Assembly: GCF_022760805.1 (NCBI RefSeq)
Contig: NZ_JAIVFL010000001.1
Span: forward strand, 1,736,001-1,800,000
Length of the DNA: 64,000 bases
Reading direction: 5' to 3'
DNA from: Candidatus Mycolicibacterium alkanivorans
GTDB taxonomy: Bacteria; Actinomycetota; Actinomycetes; Mycobacteriales; Mycobacteriaceae
The position numbers and the translations under genes are program-made. The notes beneath the pieces were generated by a model. It searched no databases. It saw only the letters and a program-made list of their open reading frames with translations, and was not told where the DNA came from. This document shows positions 1 to 9,607 of this stretch, piece after piece. Positions within the stretch are counted from its first letter, which is position 1; the number at the start of each line of letters is the position of its first letter.

Positions 1-198
1 GTCACGCTGACTGAGCCACCGTCGAAGGACTTCCTCTACGAACTGATCTGGTACATGGCGCAGTTCGAGCGGCTGGCGGACGGCAAGGACATCGACCCGG
101 ATTACCCCCTGCGCCACATGCAGCGCGACTTTGGACGGGAGACACTCAAGCGAATCGTGGCCGGCCGCCTGCAACATAGGAGATTCGCGCCCACCTGA
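1..198 (+). CDS. C-terminal end of an unidentified protein (5' end outside the window)
   Basis: An open frame enters at base 1 and ends at TGA 196-198, giving 65 residues. The text is a plausible soluble C-terminus, with the stretches FLYELIWYMAQFERLADG and DIDPDYPLRHMQRDFG. The 'DIDPDYP' segment faintly recalls the tail of SIS-domain sugar isomerases ('GLDPDRP'), but this is a weak resemblance and not an assignment. The upstream part is missing, so length and domains cannot be judged. Confidence 0.5.
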   Translation, partial: VTLTEPPSKDFLYELIWYMAQFERLADGKDIDPDYPLRHMQRDFGRETLKRIVAGRLQHRRFAPT

Positions 199-419
199 CC
201 CCTCTGGAAGTAGCCTCTGCCCGGTCCCTGGTGGTGAATCTGGGGCCCCCGCTCGCGGTGGTGGGTCGGTGATTCGCTCAACGTGGGGAGCCAGATCGAC
301 ATGTATATTGCTGCGTGGCGTTGCTCGACCTCAAGGGGTCGGGCAAGGCTGGCGCTGTGGTTCTGGATGCCCGGCGTGTGGGATACCAGGGCACGCTGCA
401 GCGTGTTAACTCTGGGGAT

Positions 420-2417
420 GTGACCGCCGAACGGGTTCGACTGCGCACTCGCCCACCGCTGTGGCGTGAGCTGTTGGCGGGTCTTTGCGTCTTTGGGGTC
501 TACGTTTTGGTGGCCGCGTTACCTGAGTCGGGACGGCGCGCGATAGCCGACCGAAACGCGCTGACTTTGCTGGCTTTCGAGCAATGGCTGCACATCGATG
601 TCGAGAAGGCCCTCAATACGTGGCTGGTGGCCCATCCGATACTGGTGGTCGTCGCTAATTACGAGTACGCCTACGTGTATGTGATTAGCGCTTTCGGGCT
701 TGTGTTCTGGCTCTACTTTCGCCACCCGAATGAGTATCCAGTTGCGCGCGATTCGTTCATCGTGCTCAACCTGCTGGCCATCGTCTGCTTTGCGCTGTTT
801 CCGCTGACCCCGCCGCGGTTGCTGCCCGAATTGGGATATCTCGATACCGTCGTCGTGGGCACCACGTTCGGATCGTGGGGGTCACCGCTGATCTCACATG
901 CCAACGAGCTGGCTGCGATGCCGTCGCTGCACGTGGCGTGGGCGTTGTGGGTCAGCGCGATTCTGGCCCGAGGCCGGCATGCGATCGCGCTGCAAGTCGC
1001 GGCGGCGGTCCATGTCGCGGTGACGGTCGTGGTGATCGCTGCGACCGCCACCCATTTCGTGGCCGACGCCATACCGGCCGTTCCGCTGGTCTGGCTCAGT
1101 GTTGTGCTGGCGGTGCGGCTTCGTGGCCCCGCCGACTCGGAGCCGGTACCGGCTGCTGACGCGTTCTTCCTTCATGTGGAAACCGATGCTGCGCCACAGC
1201 ATGTGGGCGGAATGGCGGTGCTGGCCCCCTCGGGCCCGAGCACCCCCACGCTGGATCAGATCCGCGCTATCGTTCGCGACGAGGTGCCGAACATGCCGCG
1301 GTTTTGCCAGCGCCTCAGTGCGAGTTCGACGTGGCGCCGGTGGCGGTGGGTGCCCGTCGATGCCGCCGAGATGGATTGGGACTGGCATGTCAGCGAGCGC
1401 GTGGTTGTGCCGGACGGCGGTGTCGACACCGTCGACGTGGCGTCGGCCGTGTTGAGTTCGGTCGTCGCCGAGCTGGCCGCCGCACCGCTGCCGCGCGACA
1501 GGCCGATGTGGCGGATCGTGCTCGTCCGCGAGATCTCGCCCAGACGCTGCGGACTGTTGTTGCTTGTGCACCATTGTGTGGCCGACGGCATGGGCGTCGT
1601 CGCGCACGCGTTGCATATCGTGCGCCCTCGCATAGAGGTGCCGACCGGCCGGAATCCGCCACGGGGTGCGGTGCGAACGGCTCTTGCCACTGCTAAGGGG
1701 TTGGCTCAATTGGCCACCGACGGCACGGCGCCCGCGAAACTGGGGGTTGGTTCACCGGCCCGACAGTTCGCAACTACTGTGCTCGATCTTGATGCCGTTC
1801 GGTCGCTTGCCCATGATCACCGCGCCACGGTGACAGAGGTGCTGCTCACCTTGGTGGGCACCGCAGTGGACCAGACACACCCCGCATTCGCTGAGGCGCT
1901 TGGCCAACGCCTGCGCGTGGCGGTCCCGGTCCCCGTCATGCTGGACGAACCAGGCTCCACACTCTCGGGCAACGTGACCGGAGCGGTGATGATCGACCTC
2001 CCGCTGGGCGGCTTGGACCCAGCCTCCCGGTTGGCCGACATCCGGGGGCGCAGTGCGCGGCTGCGCACCCCTACCCGCGCGCTGGCTTCGCGATTCGTGA
2101 TGGCGCGCCTGCTCGAACTCCTGCCGATTCCGCTGCAACGGTGGTTCGCACGCTCCGTATATGGCGCACCGTTCCTTCAGGCGATCGTGTCGAACATGGC
2201 CGGTCCACCGATCCCCACGTTCATCAGCGACGTCACGCTGGACCGGGTGGTGCCCATCCTCCCGCTGGCCCCCGGCGCCCCGCTGGCTGTCGGCGCCCTG
2301 AGCTGGACCGGCGAGCTGGGGATCGGTGTCGCGGTCGATTCGGGCCTGCTCAACGCCGACTGGTTGGCCGCCGGCATCATCCAGGCTGCCGAAGCGCTGT
2401 CGGTGGCTAAGGCCTAG
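420..2417 (+). CDS. Bifunctional PAP2-family phosphatase / WS-DGAT-type O-acyltransferase fusion
   Basis: This 665-residue protein joins two lipid enzymes. The N-terminal ~270 residues are hydrophobic and carry PAP2-type motifs: PLTPPR, then MPSLHVAWA near residue 167 (the S-x-H motif), then HFVAD (His and Asp of the third motif). That arrangement is typical of membrane phosphatases or inositol-lipid phosphotransferases. The C-terminal part carries HHCVADG near residue 384, which matches the HHxxxDG active-site motif of wax ester synthase/diacylglycerol acyltransferases, and later a Val-Ser-Asn-Met-Ala-Gly-Pro segment typical of their second half. The protein therefore plausibly dephosphorylates a lipid such as phosphatidate and acylates the product at the membrane. 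The GTG at 420 is preferred because TCTGGGG lies just upstream and the hydrophobic segment soon follows; an in-frame GTG at 315 would add 35 non-membrane residues. The substrate is inferred, not shown. Confidence 0.85.
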   Translation: MTAERVRLRTRPPLWRELLAGLCVFGVYVLVAALPESGRRAIADRNALTLLAFEQWLHIDVEKALNTWLVAHPILVVVANYEYAYVYVISAFGLVFWLYFRHPNEYPVARDSFIVLNLLAIVCFALFPLTPPRLLPELGYLDTVVVGTTFGSWGSPLISHANELAAMPSLHVAWALWVSAILARGRHAIALQVAAAVHVAVTVVVIAATATHFVADAIPAVPLVWLSVVLAVRLRGPADSEPVPAADAFFLHVETDAAPQHVGGMAVLAPSGPSTPTLDQIRAIVRDEVPNMPRFCQRLSASSTWRRWRWVPVDAAEMDWDWHVSERVVVPDGGVDTVDVASAVLSSVVAELAAAPLPRDRPMWRIVLVREISPRRCGLLLLVHHCVADGMGVVAHALHIVRPRIEVPTGRNPPRGAVRTALATAKGLAQLATDGTAPAKLGVGSPARQFATTVLDLDAVRSLAHDHRATVTEVLLTLVGTAVDQTHPAFAEALGQRLRVAVPVPVMLDEPGSTLSGNVTGAVMIDLPLGGLDPASRLADIRGRSARLRTPTRALASRFVMARLLELLPIPLQRWFARSVYGAPFLQAIVSNMAGPPIPTFISDVTLDRVVPILPLAPGAPLAVGALSWTGELGIGVAVDSGLLNADWLAAGIIQAAEALSVAKA

Positions 2418-2560
2418 CGCCGACCGGTCTGCGGCGTCGCCTCACCGCCGACCCAGGTCTACGGGTGCCCGACGGCGAGGCGATCTGCTTGGGACTGCAA
2501 AACGCAAAGAGATTATTGCGCAGGTTCGAAGGGCCTGCCCTCATCCGCCGCCGATTCGGT

Positions 2561-2737
2561 TCACCCGTCGTTGACGTGACCTGTCGTCGAGTCGTCGTCG
2601 CGATAGCATTCACCACAGTTGGCGCACCGCAATTCACGAACCATGCCGGCAACTTCTCGGGTGACGATGTAGTGCGCTTGAGCACCGCAACTTGGGCAGC
2701 GTGCGTCACCTTGCTCAACGACTTCACCTATGGCCAA
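2561..2737 (-). CDS. Small zinc-ribbon protein
   Basis: This 58-residue protein has two paired-cysteine knuckles, CPSCG near the N-terminus and CANCG about 23 residues later, which is the pattern of a one-zinc ribbon. TTG at 2737 is chosen as start because a GGAGG lies 4 nt upstream; a longer form from TTG 2797 is possible. It lies tail to tail with the PAP2/acyltransferase fusion. The function is unknown; such proteins often bind nucleic acid or act as rubredoxin-like domains. It is short, so coding status rests on the cysteines and the ribosome binding site. Confidence 0.55.
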   Translation of the reverse strand: MAIGEVVEQGDARCPSCGAQAHYIVTREVAGMVRELRCANCGECYRDDDSTTGHVNDG

Positions 2738-3077
2738 CTGTCCTCCGTGATGCAGTCGGAAGCAGTCCCACGCTAGCGCCGCTGGATGGGTGAGCAACGT
2801 GTCGCTTCAATTGTGGCAGGGTTCCCGTTCGTGGTGGCAACCCGGATGGCCCGTAATCCTCGGCGTGTCGGGAGGAACGCGATGCTGCGGGGTGCGTTCG
2901 ACCTTACACACTGCGGATCGGTGACGTGGTGATTCTCGGTAAAGTTGCCGACGGCACACGCCGCATCCGCTACTCCGGTGTACTGGTCACCGTCGCGGCG
3001 AGTCCTGTCGGCCAGAGTTCGGGTGGCCCTTGAGCTCCGCTCCTTTCCCCTGCGTGCGTCTCTCTAAACTGCTGTCG
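2738..3077. other. Gene-poor stretch between the zinc-ribbon gene and the dead ATPase
   Basis: No convincing gene is visible. A short plus-strand frame around 2910-3030 reads ...RIGDVVILGKVADGTRR..., with acceptable composition but no start or length that supports a protein. It may be a remnant of a former neighbour. Confidence 0.4.
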
Positions 3078-5622
3078 ATGGTCGAAACACCCCCGCGGTT
3101 CCGGTGATGACGAGACAACTTTCACGCGGGTCAATGGTGTTGCAGCCTGGCACGCCAGGCGCGTTGAAGCTGTCGAGGAATCCTTATCGACGTGCCGCAT
3201 GGCCTTTCGGCCGACGAGGCCGTCAACCGGCTCCACCACGGTCTCAACGAGCTGCGCTATGAGCTTCCGCCGAGTGTGTTGGTGATCTTCCTCCGACAGT
3301 TCTCCAGCACATTCATCGTGGTGTTGTTGGTGGCCGGTCTGGTGACCCTGGTCATGGGCGAGAGCTGCTCGACACGCTCCTGATCGCGGTAGCGCTGCTG
3401 CTGAATGCGGTGATCGGCGTCTACCACGAGCGCCGCGCCGCCGATGCGGTCCGGGCGCTCATGCGTCTTGTCGTGCCGCGCTGCAGGGTCGTGCGTGACG
3501 GTCACGAATGGGACATCGACAGCCGCGAGTTGGTCCCGGGGATGTCGTGCTGCTGGAATCCGGCAGCCGGGTGCCAGCCGATCTTCGGCTATCCGCGGTG
3601 AACGCTGACGATTGACGAGTCACTGCTCACGGGCGAGTCGCTGCCGGTCACCAAGACCACCGCTCCGGTCAGTGAAAACGCCGTCACCGCCGATCGCTTC
3701 GGTACGGCGTTCACCGGCACGATCGTGGCGAACGGGCGGGACGCGGATATGTGGTGGCCACCGGTGAGGACACCGAGCTCGGATCGATCGCGGAACTCAT
3801 CCGCACCGAAGCGGTTGGCGAGCTGCCGCTGCAAGCCCGAATGGCCAGATTCGCCCGCGTGATCGGCATCGCCGTGCTGGCCGCTTCCGTCATTGCGTTC
3901 ATGTCCGGGTTGGCGTTGGGCGAGTCAGCCGGTCACGTGTTCCGCGTTGCGGTCGCGATGGGACCGAGAACCGGATGACGGTGCAGGAGGTCGGTTCTAC
4001 CGCGCACCCGATGACCTTCGCGCGGCGACAGCCCCTCATTACGACTGGCGCTGATCACGGGCGCGCTGACCAATGAGGCCGACCTGGTGCACGCCCCGGA
4101 AGGGACGACGTCAACCGGTGACCCGACCGAGGTTGCTCCAGGAGGAGTATCCGCTCGTCGTCGAGACTCCCTTCGAGTCGCACCGGCGGTATTCGGCAAC
4201 CATCCGCGACTACGACGGTGCTCGGGCGGTGTTTGTCAAGGGTGCGCCCGAGCAGGCCATCGCGATGTGCGCGACGATGCTCACCGACAGCGGCCCGGTG
4301 CCGCTGGACGCTGATGCGGCGCATGCCGCGGCCCGTGAACCGGCTGCCCGTGGCCTTCGGGTCCTTGCCATGGCCTACCGGCGGCTGTCTGCGCATGCCA
4401 TCCACGCGCACGCCGATGGTGCCGAACCCGCACCCGGCGAGCGGGCAGATCCAGATGAGTTGGTGCTGCTGGGAGTTCAGGCGATGATGGATCCCCCGCG
4501 GGCGGGCGTGCGCGCGGCTATTACCGCATGCCACCAGGCCGGTGTGCTCGTCGCGATGATCACCGGCGACCACTCGATCACTGCGCGGGCGATCGCCGCC
4601 CAGCTCGGCATCCTCAACGACCCGCACGAGCGGGTGCTCACCGGCACCGACCTGACGCATCTCGATGACGAGGCGCTGCGCCGCCTCGTCGAGGACGTGT
4701 CGGTCTATGCCCGGGTGTCACCCAACGACAAGCTGCGCATCGTGCGGGCGCTGCAGGACCGCGGCCATGTCGTCGCGGTCACCGGCGACGGCGACAGCGA
4801 TGCCCCGGCGCTGCGGGCGGCGTCGGTCGGTATATCGATGAGCCAGGGCGCCACCGATGTAGCCCGTGAGGCATCGGACATGGTGCTCTCCGACGACAAC
4901 TTGTGAGCATCGTTGCCGCCAGCGAGGAGGGACGGATCGCCTTCGCCAACATCCGCAAGGTGACATTCTTTCTCATTTCCACGGCGCTCGCCGAAGTGGC
5001 AGCCATCCTGGTAGCGCTGTGGCTGCGCTGGCCCATGCTGCTTGCCCCGGCACAGATCCTCTGGCTCAACCTGGTCACCAACGGCGTGCAGGACCTCGCC
5101 CTGGCCTTCGAGCCAGGCAGCCGAGACGTCCTCAAACGACCACCCAGGCCCCGGCGCGAGGGCATCCTCTCGGCGACGATGTGGGAACGCACCGCCATCG
5201 TCGGTGTGGTGATGGCCGCCGGCGCACTGTTCATGTTCAACTGGCAATTTGATCGCGACCGCTCGCTGGTCGCCGCTCAATCGGTCACGTTGACAACTCT
5301 GGTGTTGTCCGAAGCCTTCCGGGCGGGCAACGCCCGCTCCGAGAACCGGTCGCTGTTCACGCTGAACCCGTTGGCCAACCCGTTCCTACTCTGGGCGTCG
5401 CTGGGCGCCCTGAGCCTGCACATCGCCGCGATGCACCTGCCTCCGTTCCAGTATGTGCTGGGCATCGAACCCATCAGCGGTGCCGCCTGGATAAGGGCAG
5501 TCCTGGTCGCGGCGACGATCCTGGTCGCCGTCGAGGCGCGCAAAGCCTTCCGTCGCCGGCACCCGATCCGTGCCCGGCCACTGCGACAGCGCCCGACACC
5601 AAGGGCGACCCAAACGGAATGA
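3078..5622 (+). pseudogene. P-type cation-transporting ATPase, inactivated by frameshifts and loss of the phosphorylation site
   Basis: Pieces of one P-type ATPase (PEGLP/Ca-type, CtpF-like) follow in order but in different frames. They are the N-terminal domain (AWHARRVEAVEESL, then GLSADEAVNRL), the first membrane hairpin, the actuator loop (DESLLTGESLPVTKT near 3616), the nucleotide-binding domain (VFVKGAPEQA near 4233), the hinge (TGDGDSDAPAL near 4785, where TGDGVNDAP is usual) and the C-terminal membrane helices. Between AVAM (3945-3960) and TENRMTV (from 3964) about 60 residues are missing, including the membrane PEGLP motif and the DKTGT aspartate that is phosphorylated. Frames also change near 3185, 3365, 3545, 3740, 4130 and 4905. 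An intact paralogue follows directly at 5755, so this looks like a decayed tandem copy. Confidence 0.9.
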
Positions 5623-5754
5623 GCTGAAATACCACGACGAACGACCGCCCGCTGTGCTGAAGCGCCACCAACGTAGTCCGCGGGAGTCGACGCATTGCTG
5701 GTGGCGGGGATATCCGCGCCCGAGACCGCGCAGAGCCAAGGTTCGGTGTGATGT

Positions 5755-8559
5755 GTGACCTTCGACTCTTGGCTGCACGACGCCCGTCGTGCCAGGCTCC
5801 ACGCGGTGGGCTCCGCGGTGGTTTCAGCAGAGTTGTTACCGCATCATCCGCACGCCTCGCCGGTCGCAGGTGTTGTGGGTGAGTTGGCTGTCGACCCGTC
5901 GGTTGGCCTCAGCGAGGTCGAGGTCGAGCGGCGTCAGAAGCTGTTCGGGCGCAATCTGCTTGCGACGCGCAGGCCAGTCTCGGACATCAAGCTGCTGGTG
6001 CGCCAGTTCGCGAGCCCCGTGGTGGCCTTGCTCGCAGCGGCGATGGCGGTGTCATTCTTGTTCGGTGAGTGGCAGCAGGCGACGGCGATCGCCGTTGTAC
6101 TGTTGATCAACACGGCGATCGGCTACGGCACCGAGCGCAGGGCGGTGCGTTCGATGGAGGCGTTGCGAACGCTGGGCGGTCGCAACGCGCGGGTACGCCG
6201 GGACGGCCGGTCCGAGGTGGTCAGCGCCGACGCCTTGGTGCCGGGCGACGTCGTGCTCTTAGAGGCCGGTGACGTCGTGTCCGCCGACCTGCGATGCGTG
6301 GGTGGCGCCGCATTGAGTGTCGACGAGTCCGCGCTTACTGGTGAGTCGGTGCCGGTCGAGAAGACCGCGGAGCCGAATCCGCAGGCGGCGGCATTGCACG
6401 AGCGCGCCGCAATGCTGTTCAAGGGTACCCATGTGATCGGGGGCAGCGGCGAGGGCATTGTGGTGGCTACCGGGTTGTCCACCGAGCTTGGCCGCATCAC
6501 CGAGTTGGTCGAGGAGGCCCAGGAAGACAGCTCGCCGTTGGAGGACCACCTGGCCCGCCTGTCCCGCCAGCTCATTTGGCTGACCATGGGGTTGGCGTCG
6601 GTCGTCGCCGCGGCGGGGCTGCTCACCGGCCGCCCGGTGCCGTTGATGATTGAGACCGCCATCGCGCTCGCCGTGGCAGCGATCCCGGAAGGCCTGCCGA
6701 TCGTGGCCACGCTCGCGCTCGCCCGCGGCATGCTGCGCATGGCCCGACACAACGCGCTCGTCGAGAACCTCTCGGCGGTGGAGACGCTCGGCTCAACCAC
6801 CGTGGTGCTCACCGACAAGACCGGCACACTGACCGAGAATCGCATGGCCGTCGAGCGTGTGGTCACCGCCACCGGTGCATTCTGGTTCGACTATCAGACC
6901 CGCACCGTGCTCGCCGCCGGTGTGCCGATCGACCCGTCCGCCGATGCAGAACTCACGCGCGCGCTGCTAGTTGGGGTGTTATGTGGAAACGCCGACTACG
7001 ACGCCGAGACCGATTCCGGCAGCGGCGATCCCATGGAAGTCGCGCTGCTGCGCGCCGGTGCACTGGCAGGGTTGTATCGCGGCGAACAGCTGACCCTGTT
7101 CCCCGAGGTCGCCGAGTACCCGTTCGACCCCGCCACCAAATGGATGGCGACCGCGCACCGCGATCACGACCAGTATTTTGCTGCGGTCAAGGGAGCGCCC
7201 GAAGTAGTGCTGGCTCTGGCAGATCGCACCGGTATCGCGCCGGGGCCGTTCGACGACCGCGCCAAGGCGGCGTGGCTCGACGTCGCTGAGCAACTGGCGG
7301 CCGACGGGCTCCGCGTGCTCGGGCTCGCCGCTCACCCATGCGCGGACCCGCAGCAACCAGTTGGCGGTGGGCTCGCATTCGTCGGGTTGGTGGCACTGCG
7401 TGACCCGCCGCGGGCCGACATCGCCGACGCGGTGAGTTCGCTCTGCCGCGCCGGCATCGGCGTCGTTATGGCCACAGGAGACCATCCGAGCACCGCGCTT
7501 GCCATCGCCCGCGAGGTCGGCATCGCGGCGCCCGGCGCGACCGCCACGACCGGAGACGAACTGTCAGGCCTCGAGGACGCGCCCGAGGCGGTGCGCAGCG
7601 AGATGGCGCGCAGGCAGGTATTCGCGCGGGTTAGCCCGCGCCAGAAACTCGACCTGATCGAGCTCTTCCAAGGCGAAGGCCAGATCGTGGCCATGATCGG
7701 CGACGGTGTCAATGACGCGCCGGCCCTGACCAAAGCCGACATCGGCGTCGCCATGGGCAAGCGAGGCACCGAAGTGGCACGCGACGCGGCCGACATGGTG
7801 CTGCTCGACGACCGCTTCTCGACAATCGTGACCGCGGCGCGAGAGGGCAGAGTCATCTTCGACAACATCCGCCGCTTCGCGATCTATCTACTCTCCTGCA
7901 ACTTCGCTGAGGTGCTGGTGGTCGCGCTCGCCGTGTTCGCCGGCCTGCCGCTTCCACTGCTGCCGCTGCAGATCTTGTTCCTCAACCTCGTCACCGACAT
8001 ATTCCCGGCATTCGCCCTGGCAACCGGGGAAGGCGAAGGCGACGTGCTCGACCGGCCGCCACGACGGCCCCAGGAGTCCATCATCTCGGCCGGCCAATGG
8101 CGCATGATGGCGGGCTACGGACTGGTGATCGCCGCCAGTGCCCTGTTGGCGCTCGTCGCTGCCAGATACTGGCTGGGGTTCGACACCGCGGCAACGACGA
8201 CAGTGTCGTTCCTGACCATCGCACTGGCCCAGCTGTGGCATGTGTTCGACATGCGCGGACGCGGCAGCGGGGTGCTGCGCAACGCCGTTACGCGCAACCG
8301 GCTGGTGTGGTACGCGCTGGCGCTGTGCGTGGGGCTGATCGTGGCGGCGCTCACCGTCCCCGTGCTGGCTACGGCGCTGCAGATCGGGGCGATCGGCGTC
8401 GAAGGTGCGGCGCTGGCCGTCGGGTGCAGCGTATTACCACTAGCGGTGGGACAAGTGTGGCTGGCGGCTGGCCCGGTCGCAATACCCGGCGACAGGGCCG
8501 ACCCACGAACGGGGCGACGTCACCGCCGCGACAGCCAAGTCCCCAACGGTGTTGACTGA
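5755..8559 (+). CDS. P-type cation-transporting ATPase (HAD superfamily, PEGLP type)
   Basis: This 934-residue membrane pump has all the family landmarks: SALTGES in the actuator domain near residue 195, IPEGLP in membrane helix 4 near 311, the phosphorylated aspartate in DKTGTLTENRM near 353, KGAPE in the nucleotide-binding domain, and MIGDGVNDAPAL near 648. These are followed by the C-terminal helices. The PEGLP sequence places it with Ca2+/H+-type pumps, including mycobacterial CtpF-like proteins, rather than heavy-metal (CPC) pumps. The ion cannot be fixed from sequence. GTG 5755 has no strong ribosome binding site and a later start is possible, because homology begins around residue 30. 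It follows a dead tandem paralogue by 130 bp and has core-like codon usage. Confidence 0.9.
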   Translation: MTFDSWLHDARRARLHAVGSAVVSAELLPHHPHASPVAGVVGELAVDPSVGLSEVEVERRQKLFGRNLLATRRPVSDIKLLVRQFASPVVALLAAAMAVSFLFGEWQQATAIAVVLLINTAIGYGTERRAVRSMEALRTLGGRNARVRRDGRSEVVSADALVPGDVVLLEAGDVVSADLRCVGGAALSVDESALTGESVPVEKTAEPNPQAAALHERAAMLFKGTHVIGGSGEGIVVATGLSTELGRITELVEEAQEDSSPLEDHLARLSRQLIWLTMGLASVVAAAGLLTGRPVPLMIETAIALAVAAIPEGLPIVATLALARGMLRMARHNALVENLSAVETLGSTTVVLTDKTGTLTENRMAVERVVTATGAFWFDYQTRTVLAAGVPIDPSADAELTRALLVGVLCGNADYDAETDSGSGDPMEVALLRAGALAGLYRGEQLTLFPEVAEYPFDPATKWMATAHRDHDQYFAAVKGAPEVVLALADRTGIAPGPFDDRAKAAWLDVAEQLAADGLRVLGLAAHPCADPQQPVGGGLAFVGLVALRDPPRADIADAVSSLCRAGIGVVMATGDHPSTALAIAREVGIAAPGATATTGDELSGLEDAPEAVRSEMARRQVFARVSPRQKLDLIELFQGEGQIVAMIGDGVNDAPALTKADIGVAMGKRGTEVARDAADMVLLDDRFSTIVTAAREGRVIFDNIRRFAIYLLSCNFAEVLVVALAVFAGLPLPLLPLQILFLNLVTDIFPAFALATGEGEGDVLDRPPRRPQESIISAGQWRMMAGYGLVIAASALLALVAARYWLGFDTAATTTVSFLTIALAQLWHVFDMRGRGSGVLRNAVTRNRLVWYALALCVGLIVAALTVPVLATALQIGAIGVEGAALAVGCSVLPLAVGQVWLAAGPVAIPGDRADPRTGRRHRRDSQVPNGVD

Positions 8560-8570
8560 TGCTCGATTCA

Positions 8571-8585
8571 TCGACTTAGGGCCCG
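8571..8585 (+). promoter_or_regulatory. Possible DosR-type box (weak)
   Basis: The 15-mer TCGACTTAGGGCCCG resembles the DosR binding form GGGACTTTNGGCCCT, agreeing at 11 of 15 positions when the free position is counted. It stands just after the P-type ATPase and just before IS debris, so any gene it controlled is gone. A chance match is quite possible. Confidence 0.25.
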
Positions 8586-8600
8586 TAGAGAAATAACGCC

Positions 8601-8795
8601 CTACTGCCATGAATGTGGATGATGTCCCGTGCGGTATGGGAGTTCGAGAGTGACGGGTCCGCAGGCCGGGAGAACGAGAGCGAGGGCGGCCTCGGCGCTG
8701 TGGAAGCCATAGGCGCGTCGGATGAGAAGCCGGACCTTGGTGTTGAGCCCTTCATGGCGGCCGCTGGAGAGCCCGAAATAATCTATGGCGCTTCG
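8601..8795 (-). pseudogene. ISL3-family transposase, C-terminal fragment
   Basis: About 60 codons match the end of ISL3 transposases: FGLSSGRHEGLNTKVRLLI followed by RRAYGFHSAEAALAL and ACGPVTLELPY. Everything upstream, including most of the catalytic domain, is missing. Its 5' side joins directly to the end of an ISAzo13-type fragment in the same orientation. Confidence 0.85.
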
Positions 8796-9331
8796 GCGTG
8801 TCGTGGCTTCGGGTGGAGTGTGTGGTTCCATTCGCCATGGAAGTTTGTGGCGAGCCAGAACGCCCTCGGTTTCAAGGGCTTTCATCTGCTAGTCGGGGAT
8901 GGTGACCCCGGTGGGATAGGTCGCTTGGTCGAGTTCGGCGTGAACGGTCAACCCGGTGCTGGTGGTGGTGGCCGCGATAGTTTCCACGATCACTTCGTGG
9001 CTGGTCAGAGGTCGCCCGCGCCAGTTCATCGAGATGTGGGAGAACAGGCGGTGCTCGATTTTGTTCCACTTGCTGGTGCCCGGCGGCAGGTGGCAGACGG
9101 TGATCGTCAGCCCGGTGTCGGCGGCGAGGGCGGCCAGCTCGGTCTTCCACTGCCGGGTGCGGTACCCGTTGGAGCCGCCGCCGTCGGCGCTGATCATCAG
9201 TCGAGTTGCGTCGGGGTGCAGGATCATTCCGGCGTCGCGCCACCAGGTGCGAACGGTGTTGACCGCGAACGCGGCTGTGTCGTGGTCGGTGCCCACCGAC
9301 ACCCATCCGGTGTTGGCGCCCACGTCGTACA
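8796..9331 (-). pseudogene. ISAzo13-type transposase, truncated at its N-terminus
   Basis: The fragment starts abruptly at YDVGANTGWVSVGTDHDTAA and runs through SADGGGSNGYRTRQWKTEL, CHLPPGTSKWNKIEHRLF and MNWRGRPLTSHEV to a frameshifted tail near 8860 (LPWRMEPHT, where HGEWNYTLH is expected). It is closely related to the complete copy at 29437-30672 but lacks its first ~230 residues, including the first catalytic aspartate. Its broken 5' end is fused to a sigma-factor remnant. Confidence 0.88.
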
Positions 9332-9607
9332 GATCTTGGCCATTTCTTTGTAGTGCAGGCCTTCGACATCGGCGTAATAGACCACGATCCGGAACTTTTC
9401 GGGCACGGCCAGCACGGCGTCTCGAATCATGCTGTCCGGCCACCTTTCCAGCGCTTGGTCCTCGGCAGACGACTGCCGCGTGAAGCGATGGTGGGTACTG
9501 GCCGCTAGCCGCGCGTCGCCTACCTGTTCGATCGAACACTGGGCAGGCTGCCGCTGAGCCTTGCGGTAGCTGCCGATATGGGTATTGGTCATGATGCGGT
9601 GCAGGTC
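9332..9607 (-). pseudogene. SigH-like ECF sigma factor fragment
   Basis: This minus-strand frame reads RIMTNTHIGSYRKAQRQPA, EQVGDARLAAS, SAEDQALE and then AVPEKFRIVVYYADVEGLHY KEMAKI. It follows mycobacterial SigH from the end of region 2 (RIMINTYINGYRKAQRQPA in SigH) into region 4. The N-terminal region 2 and the last DNA-contacting part of region 4 are absent. The frame breaks exactly where the ISAzo13 fragment begins (~9331). It is too incomplete to work as a sigma factor and is probably a lost paralogue. Confidence 0.8.
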
